64,000 nt of DNA from Lacticaseibacillus rhamnosus (GTDB lineage Bacteria; Bacillota; Bacilli; Lactobacillales; Lactobacillaceae): the NCBI RefSeq assembly GCF_900636965.1, contig NZ_LR134331.1, positions 744,001 through 808,000 of the forward strand. The letters are read 5' to 3'. Below the pieces are notes generated by a model, which saw only the letters and a list, made by a program, of their open reading frames with translations, did no database searches and was not told where the DNA came from. Every line of letters starts with the position of its first letter. Within the stretch, counting starts at the first letter, position 1. The translations under genes were made by a program, and so were the position numbers. This document shows, piece after piece, positions 59,900 through 64,000 of this stretch.

Positions 59900-60633
59900 A
59901 CGCGATTCTTGCGCTAGCCTTGGTGTTAGTGGTCATGATGTTTATCGTTGGCGGCAAGCAAGGCTTAGCGAACTTCTTTGCCTTGGCTGCCAATGCCCTG
60001 CTTATGATTTTGGTCGTGATATTAATGGCCAGCGGGTTCAATCCGATTATTGTCGCGGTTATTTTTGGCTTAATCATTTTAGCGGCAACGATCTTTTTGA
60101 GCACCAATCAGCTTAATGTTGCTGGGCCTGCGTTTGTTTCTGCTTTATTGATCATGACGTTACTGGTCGGTTTGATTTTGGTGGTCATGACCTTAAGTCA
60201 AACAGCCGGTTTCGGGCCGGAAGATTCCGAGAGCCTTGAAGGTTTCTCGGTGTATATTGGGGTTAGTTTTCCACACATTCTGATTGCAACAACTTTACTG
60301 GGCACGCTTGGCGCCATCGCTGAAGCGGCGATTGCGGTCGCAGCCGGGATGGATGAAATTAAGGATCAAGCGAGCAGCGCGGGCATTAAACAAATGGGTC
60401 ATGAAATCATTGGAACGGCTTTAAACACGCTGTTCTTCGGTTTTTTTGGTGGTTTTTCCTCTTTGTTTATCTGGTTTGCTTCCCTTAGATATCCTTTTTC
60501 ACAAGTGATTAATAACAAAATTTTCGTTGGCGAGTTATTGCAGGTCTTGATTTCGGTTATTGCGGTGATCTTAACGGTACCGATGACCACTTGGGTTGTG
60601 GCGACAAGACATGCACATCGTCGGAAGGAGTAA
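59896..60633 (+). CDS. YibE/F family membrane protein (second subunit)
   Basis: 245 residues, shorter than its neighbour because it lacks the extracellular N-terminal domain. Seven or so helices; the shared motif is TLLGTLGAIAEAAIAVAAGMDEI with Ala/Glu in place of DEA. Overlap with the previous gene (ATGA) implies translational coupling. Function unknown. Confidence 0.87.
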   Translation: MNAILALALVLVVMMFIVGGKQGLANFFALAANALLMILVVILMASGFNPIIVAVIFGLIILAATIFLSTNQLNVAGPAFVSALLIMTLLVGLILVVMTLSQTAGFGPEDSESLEGFSVYIGVSFPHILIATTLLGTLGAIAEAAIAVAAGMDEIKDQASSAGIKQMGHEIIGTALNTLFFGFFGGFSSLFIWFASLRYPFSQVINNKIFVGELLQVLISVIAVILTVPMTTWVVATRHAHRRKE

Positions 60634-60634
60634 C

Positions 60635-61237
60635 ATGCAATACTTTATTGCGGACACCCACTTTTTTCACGCGGATCTTTTAGGTGATAATGACTTTGCA
60701 CCGCGACTTTTTCCATCTGTAGAAGCAATGGACGATGCGATGATTCAAGCTTGGAATGCACGGGTTGACGATCGGGATGTGGTGTATCATTTGGGCGACA
60801 TTGCCATGAATCCGGAGCATTTTCCCCAGCCGCCGGAAGTTTTGGCAATCTTATTGCAGCTTCACGGTCGCATTGTTTTTATCAAGGGCAATCATGATTA
60901 TGAATCGTTATTCAAATATCTGCACCGGCATGACCCGGGCGTAAATGGTTTGCCTAAGTTCACGTTTCATTCGGTTGGTACGATTATCAAAGACGATCAC
61001 ACGCAATTTATTATGACACACTATCCGCTGATGATGGGAATTGTGAAGCAGACACTGAATCTACATGGTCACATTCATCACAATAGTGTCAACATCGCGG
61101 AAAATATCAACGTCGGCGTGGATGCACCGGAGCGCGATTTACTGGTGCCGCATTTGCCTTTCGGGACGCCACTGACGGCAGCTGAAATACATGAGATTTA
61201 TCGACTAAAGGTTGCAGTTTTGAGTAAGGAACGGTAG
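60635..61237 (+). CDS. Metallophosphoesterase (calcineurin-like)
   Basis: 200-residue phosphoesterase. Motifs: MQYFIADTHFFHADLLG at the N-terminus, VVYHLGDIA, FIKGNHDYE, FIMTHYPL and LNLHGHIHHNS. The spacing fits the small YfcE-like group with an N-terminal DTHF. The ATG at 60635 has AAGGAG seven bases before; the gene begins one base after the YibE/F stop, so it belongs to the same transcript. Substrate unknown. Confidence 0.92.
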   Translation: MQYFIADTHFFHADLLGDNDFAPRLFPSVEAMDDAMIQAWNARVDDRDVVYHLGDIAMNPEHFPQPPEVLAILLQLHGRIVFIKGNHDYESLFKYLHRHDPGVNGLPKFTFHSVGTIIKDDHTQFIMTHYPLMMGIVKQTLNLHGHIHHNSVNIAENINVGVDAPERDLLVPHLPFGTPLTAAEIHEIYRLKVAVLSKER

Positions 61238-61349
61238 CGATCAGAAGCGGTTTGACCGGTCGCAATTTCGGGCATAGGATGAAATTAGAATGGATTGATA
61301 GCAATACCTTGAAAAGATGCTGGTTGCAAGGAGTCTAAGGAGGTGCCTT

Positions 61350-62726
61350 GTGGAGAAGTTGGTGATCCTGCACACGAATGACTTGCATTCCCACTTTGAA
61401 AATTGGCCAAAAATTCGGCGATTCATGTTAGGAACACGGGCGGCTGAGCAAGCGCAAGGAGCTAGTGTCTTAGCGTTTGACGATGGGGATGCCATGGATC
61501 GATCCGTGCCACTAACCGAGGCAACCGATGGCCAGATTAACATTCAATTGTTAAACGAAATCGGTTATGACGCAGTAACCATTGGCAATAATGAAGGCGT
61601 CGGTAATCCGCATGCAGTGCTGGAACATTTATATGATCATGCCAATTTTCCGGTTGCACTTGCCAATTTATTTGAGCCGGATGGGACCAGACCACGCTGG
61701 GCAAAACCGGTTGTTATGAAGCAGACACCAGCAGGAACCCGAGTGGCGATTGTGGGCTTTACGGCACCGTTTTTTCTCACGTATGAACCGAATGGCTGGC
61801 AGGTTAAGACGGTGGCGGATGTTTTCCCGGCAATACTTAAGCAGCTGGAGGGTTCGTATGATGTTTTGGTTGTTTTGTCGCATTTAGGCATTGAAGCCGA
61901 CCGACATTTGGCGCAACATTATCCGCAAATAGACGTCATTATCGGTGGGCACACGCATCACTTGCTCCCTGAAGGCGAATTGCATGGCACCACTTTGTTA
62001 ACCGCCGCTGAAAAATATGGTCATTATGTTGGGAAAATAACCTTAACCTTAAATGATGACCATCACATTCAAACGCGGCGAGCCGAAACTTTTCAAACGG
62101 CTTTGTTGCAAAGTGCCGCGGCGGATCCACGTGAGATTCAAGGCTATGAAAGTAAAGGAATCGCCTTATTAAAACAACAGCAAGTCGCACATTTACCTAA
62201 ACAGCTAGCCATTAGCTACGATCGGCCCTCACCGTTACTTGATTTTGGTTTAGCCGCGGTGGCAGCAACCGCTCAGACGGATGCTGCAATTTTGAATGCC
62301 GGCTTGTTTTTGACCCCTCTTGGCCCCGGGGTTGTCACCCAAGCCGATTTGTTAGCTTGCTTACCGCATCCGATGCATTTACTGAAGGTGACTTTGAGTG
62401 GTAAGGAACTTTGGCGGCTGATCATGGAAATGGAAAAGAATCGGATGTTTTTACGACACTTTCACATGATCGGGATGAGTTTTCGCGGGAAAATTTTTGG
62501 CGATATCGGCTATCGCGGGATAACGGTGGATCGGGAGAAGCGGCGGGTTTTATGGCAAGGTGAGCCGCTGATTCCGGAGAAGCAATATACGTTTGCGACC
62601 GTCGACAACTTTTTATTCATTCCATTTTTCCCAACCATCGAGATTATGGGCAGTAATGAATTGCTTTTCCCCAAAATCTTGCGGCAGGTTATCGGTGACT
62701 ACATGGCAAAAGTTTATCCAAGATAG
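61350..62726 (+). CDS. yunD: 5'-nucleotidase/UDP-sugar hydrolase family protein (YunD-like)
   Basis: 458-residue two-domain 5'-nucleotidase family enzyme. The N-terminal metallophosphatase has LVILHTNDLHSHFENW, VLAFDDGDAMD, VTIGNNEGVGN, VVLSHLGIEAD and VIIGGHTHHLLP; the C-terminal nucleotide-binding domain begins about residue 280. No signal peptide, so probably cytosolic, unlike UshA-type enzymes. It starts with GTG at 61350 after AAGGAGG. In Bacillus yunD adjoins yutD/yutF as here, supporting the name. Confidence 0.92.
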   Translation: MEKLVILHTNDLHSHFENWPKIRRFMLGTRAAEQAQGASVLAFDDGDAMDRSVPLTEATDGQINIQLLNEIGYDAVTIGNNEGVGNPHAVLEHLYDHANFPVALANLFEPDGTRPRWAKPVVMKQTPAGTRVAIVGFTAPFFLTYEPNGWQVKTVADVFPAILKQLEGSYDVLVVLSHLGIEADRHLAQHYPQIDVIIGGHTHHLLPEGELHGTTLLTAAEKYGHYVGKITLTLNDDHHIQTRRAETFQTALLQSAAADPREIQGYESKGIALLKQQQVAHLPKQLAISYDRPSPLLDFGLAAVAATAQTDAAILNAGLFLTPLGPGVVTQADLLACLPHPMHLLKVTLSGKELWRLIMEMEKNRMFLRHFHMIGMSFRGKIFGDIGYRGITVDREKRRVLWQGEPLIPEKQYTFATVDNFLFIPFFPTIEIMGSNELLFPKILRQVIGDYMAKVYPR

Positions 62727-62828
62727 TTTCGTGTTATACTTTTGGAACACCCACGCAAGGACTGCTGTGTACGTGCGGCGATGATAAGCCGCATGAAACG
62801 ATTTTTAGATGAAAAAGGAGGTCATGAC

Positions 62829-63437
62829 TTGGGTGAACGATCACCATTATCCGAACAAATCGATGATGCCTTGATACCGGCCTTAAAAAAAGATTTACGA
62901 ATCGTCAATGTCGGGCACGATTTGATCACGATCGATGGGCGCCGGTATCGGATTGTCGAGAATTATCGGGATGCCTGCGATCTTGAGCGATTAAATGAAC
63001 GCTATAATGATATTCTTGATAAGTATGATTTCATTGTCGGCGACTGGGGATATGACCAGTTACGGCTTCGGGGCTTTTATAAAGACGATCGCCGTGGTGC
63101 CAGCAAAGATCAGCTTATCAGCACATTAGAAGATTACCTGTATGAATACTGTAATTTTGGCTGTGCTTACTTTGTGCTTGCATGTCTAGACAAGCCCGCC
63201 CCTAAGTCGAGTCCCCGCCGGCAAGGACGCGATCAGCATTCGCAAACGACTAAGAATGCGCAGCGTAAACATGCCAATAAGCACCCATTACATGGCAAAC
63301 GTAAAGCCAACAAACCATACACGGAAAAGTCAGTTCGATCACCGCAATTTCGCGGCGAACAGGCTAAAACCGTACACCAAAACCAACCACGCAAACGGCA
63401 TTTTACGATCCGTCAACGTGAGACTAACAAGAAGTAG
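62829..63437 (+). CDS. yutD: YutD family protein (DUF1027) with long basic tail
   Basis: 202 residues. The N-terminal 115 residues are the YutD domain (INIDGRRY-like LITIDGRRYRIVENYRDACDLERLNERYNDIL and FIVGDWGYDQLRLRGFY). Residues about 120-202 are a highly basic, disordered His/Lys/Arg/Gln-rich tail, as in other lactobacilli. The start TTG at 62829 is exactly seven bases after AAGGAGG (62815-62821); longer ATG-initiated frames do not use that site. Function unknown. Confidence 0.88.
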   Translation: MGERSPLSEQIDDALIPALKKDLRIVNVGHDLITIDGRRYRIVENYRDACDLERLNERYNDILDKYDFIVGDWGYDQLRLRGFYKDDRRGASKDQLISTLEDYLYEYCNFGCAYFVLACLDKPAPKSSPRRQGRDQHSQTTKNAQRKHANKHPLHGKRKANKPYTEKSVRSPQFRGEQAKTVHQNQPRKRHFTIRQRETNKK

Positions 63438-63445
63438 GGACAGAC

Positions 63446-64000
63446 TTGAAGTATAAAGGTTATATGATTGATCTGGATGGAACGATTTATCGGGGGAAAG
63501 AACGGATTCCGGCAGCAAAGGATTTTGTCGAACGGTTGCAAGCGGCGCGGATTCCGTTTTTATTTTTAACGAACAATACGACTAAAAGCCCTGAAGATGT
63601 CGTTGATAATTTAGCCAAAAATCACGATATTCATGTCACGCCTGATCAGATTTACACGCCATCATTGGCAACGGCGGCTTATTTGACGGACCTTAATCAC
63701 GGGGATGTTTCAGGGAAATCCGTGTATATCATCGGTGAGCTTGGCTTGAAGCAAGCACTTTTGGATACCGGATTACGGTTAAATGAAGTGGATCCGGACT
63801 ATGTGGTAGTGGGCTTGGATTATGATGTCACCTATCATAAGTTTGAATTGGCGACTTTGGCCATTAAGCGTGGCGCCAAGTTTATCGGCACCAACGCGGA
63901 TACCAACCTACCCAATGAACGGGGATTGGTTCCAGGAGCTGGGTCACTGATTGCATTAGTAGAGCGTAGTACCCAGCAGCGCGCTTTTTACATTGGCAAA
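63446..64000 (+). CDS. NagD-type HAD sugar phosphatase (TIGR01457), cut by the window edge
   Basis: Only the first 185 codons are in the window. The sequence begins YKGYMIDLDGTIYRGKERIP (HAD motif I with both Asp) followed by FLFLTNNTTKSPEDV (motif II), the NagD/YutF cap, and VVGLDYDVTYHKFELATLAI, then GTNADTNLPNERGLVPGAG. This is the TIGR01457/YutF group of lipid- or sugar-phosphate phosphatases. It starts with TTG at 63446, eight bases after the yutD stop, with only TAGGGA upstream. The order yunD-yutD-yutF is conserved with Bacillus. Confidence 0.92.
   Translation, partial: MKYKGYMIDLDGTIYRGKERIPAAKDFVERLQAARIPFLFLTNNTTKSPEDVVDNLAKNHDIHVTPDQIYTPSLATAAYLTDLNHGDVSGKSVYIIGELGLKQALLDTGLRLNEVDPDYVVVGLDYDVTYHKFELATLAIKRGAKFIGTNADTNLPNERGLVPGAGSLIALVERSTQQRAFYIGK

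Overview
The window is 64 kb of a low-to-mid GC Firmicute chromosome and reads as a Lacticaseibacillus of the casei/paracasei/rhamnosus group. The evidence is the gene content and order (ruvAB-queA-tgt-yajC, adhE, mntR, zwf, dltXABCD, a fused murI-rdgB, divergent pepQ and ccpA, pepV), tRNA-sensing T-box leaders, strong AGGAGG ribosome binding sites and frequent TTG/GTG starts. The species call is inference from synteny I recognise, not a database result. There is no prophage, transposase, rRNA or tRNA gene, or CRISPR array; almost all of it is ordinary vertically inherited chromosome.

Layout. 0.2-4.1 kb: aldo/keto reductase, a membrane protein, an alpha/beta hydrolase and a DUF3290-DUF421 pair. 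4.2-6.8 kb: a methionine T-box, a MetE-like methyltransferase and luxS, a homocysteine/methionine recycling block. 6.8-12.5 kb: a VTT membrane protein, ruvA-ruvB-queA, then tgt-yajC, with a candidate minus-strand structured RNA between queA and tgt. 12.6-19.3 kb: adhE behind a promoter bracketed by two Rex-like boxes, a DtxR/MntR regulator, zwf and dinB. 19.8-24.4 kb: a tight run of a DRTGG/CBS/hotdog regulator, an NrnA-type DHH phosphoesterase, a DEAD-box helicase and an odd FGE-like protein. 24.5-33.6 kb: an alanine T-box, alaS, a hypothetical gene, ireB-ruvX-yrzB, zapA-cvpA-mutS2. 33.7-38.9 kb: trxA and the D-alanylation operon dltXABCD. 39-45.2 kb: yslB, murI-rdgB fusion plus phosphodiesterase, a glycerol facilitator, a CBS protein, and a DUF368 (PopT-type) and MscS pair. 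46-53 kb: DUF948 and YtxH proteins, niaR, pepQ/ccpA, and a class A penicillin-binding protein. 53.7-64 kb: HAD phosphatase, birA, pepV, a secreted GDPD, two YibE/F proteins, phosphoesterases, yutD and a NagD-type HAD gene cut by the right edge.

The most unusual signal is non-coding. Six intergenic arrays (about 4.7, 17.7, 19.5, 24.7, 45.4 and 53.3 kb) are built from 17 recognisable copies of a roughly 115-120 bp imperfect palindrome. The copies differ from one another in several stem segments, yet the two arms of most copies change together, so the hairpin is kept while the sequence drifts. Two arrays sit inside transcribed 5' UTRs, between a T-box terminator and the Shine-Dalgarno of the MetE-like gene and of alaS. 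Three more lie directly upstream of a promoter or start. Two arrays of opposite orientation bracket dinB. I do not recognise this as a named repeat family.

Other points worth attention: an AlaRS whose editing-site zinc cysteine is replaced by Asp, the murI-rdgB gene fusion with a GC-rich untranslated leader, a membrane protein gene without a canonical start codon ahead of its first membrane helix, and a second, unrelated 82-nt hairpin downstream of dinB.
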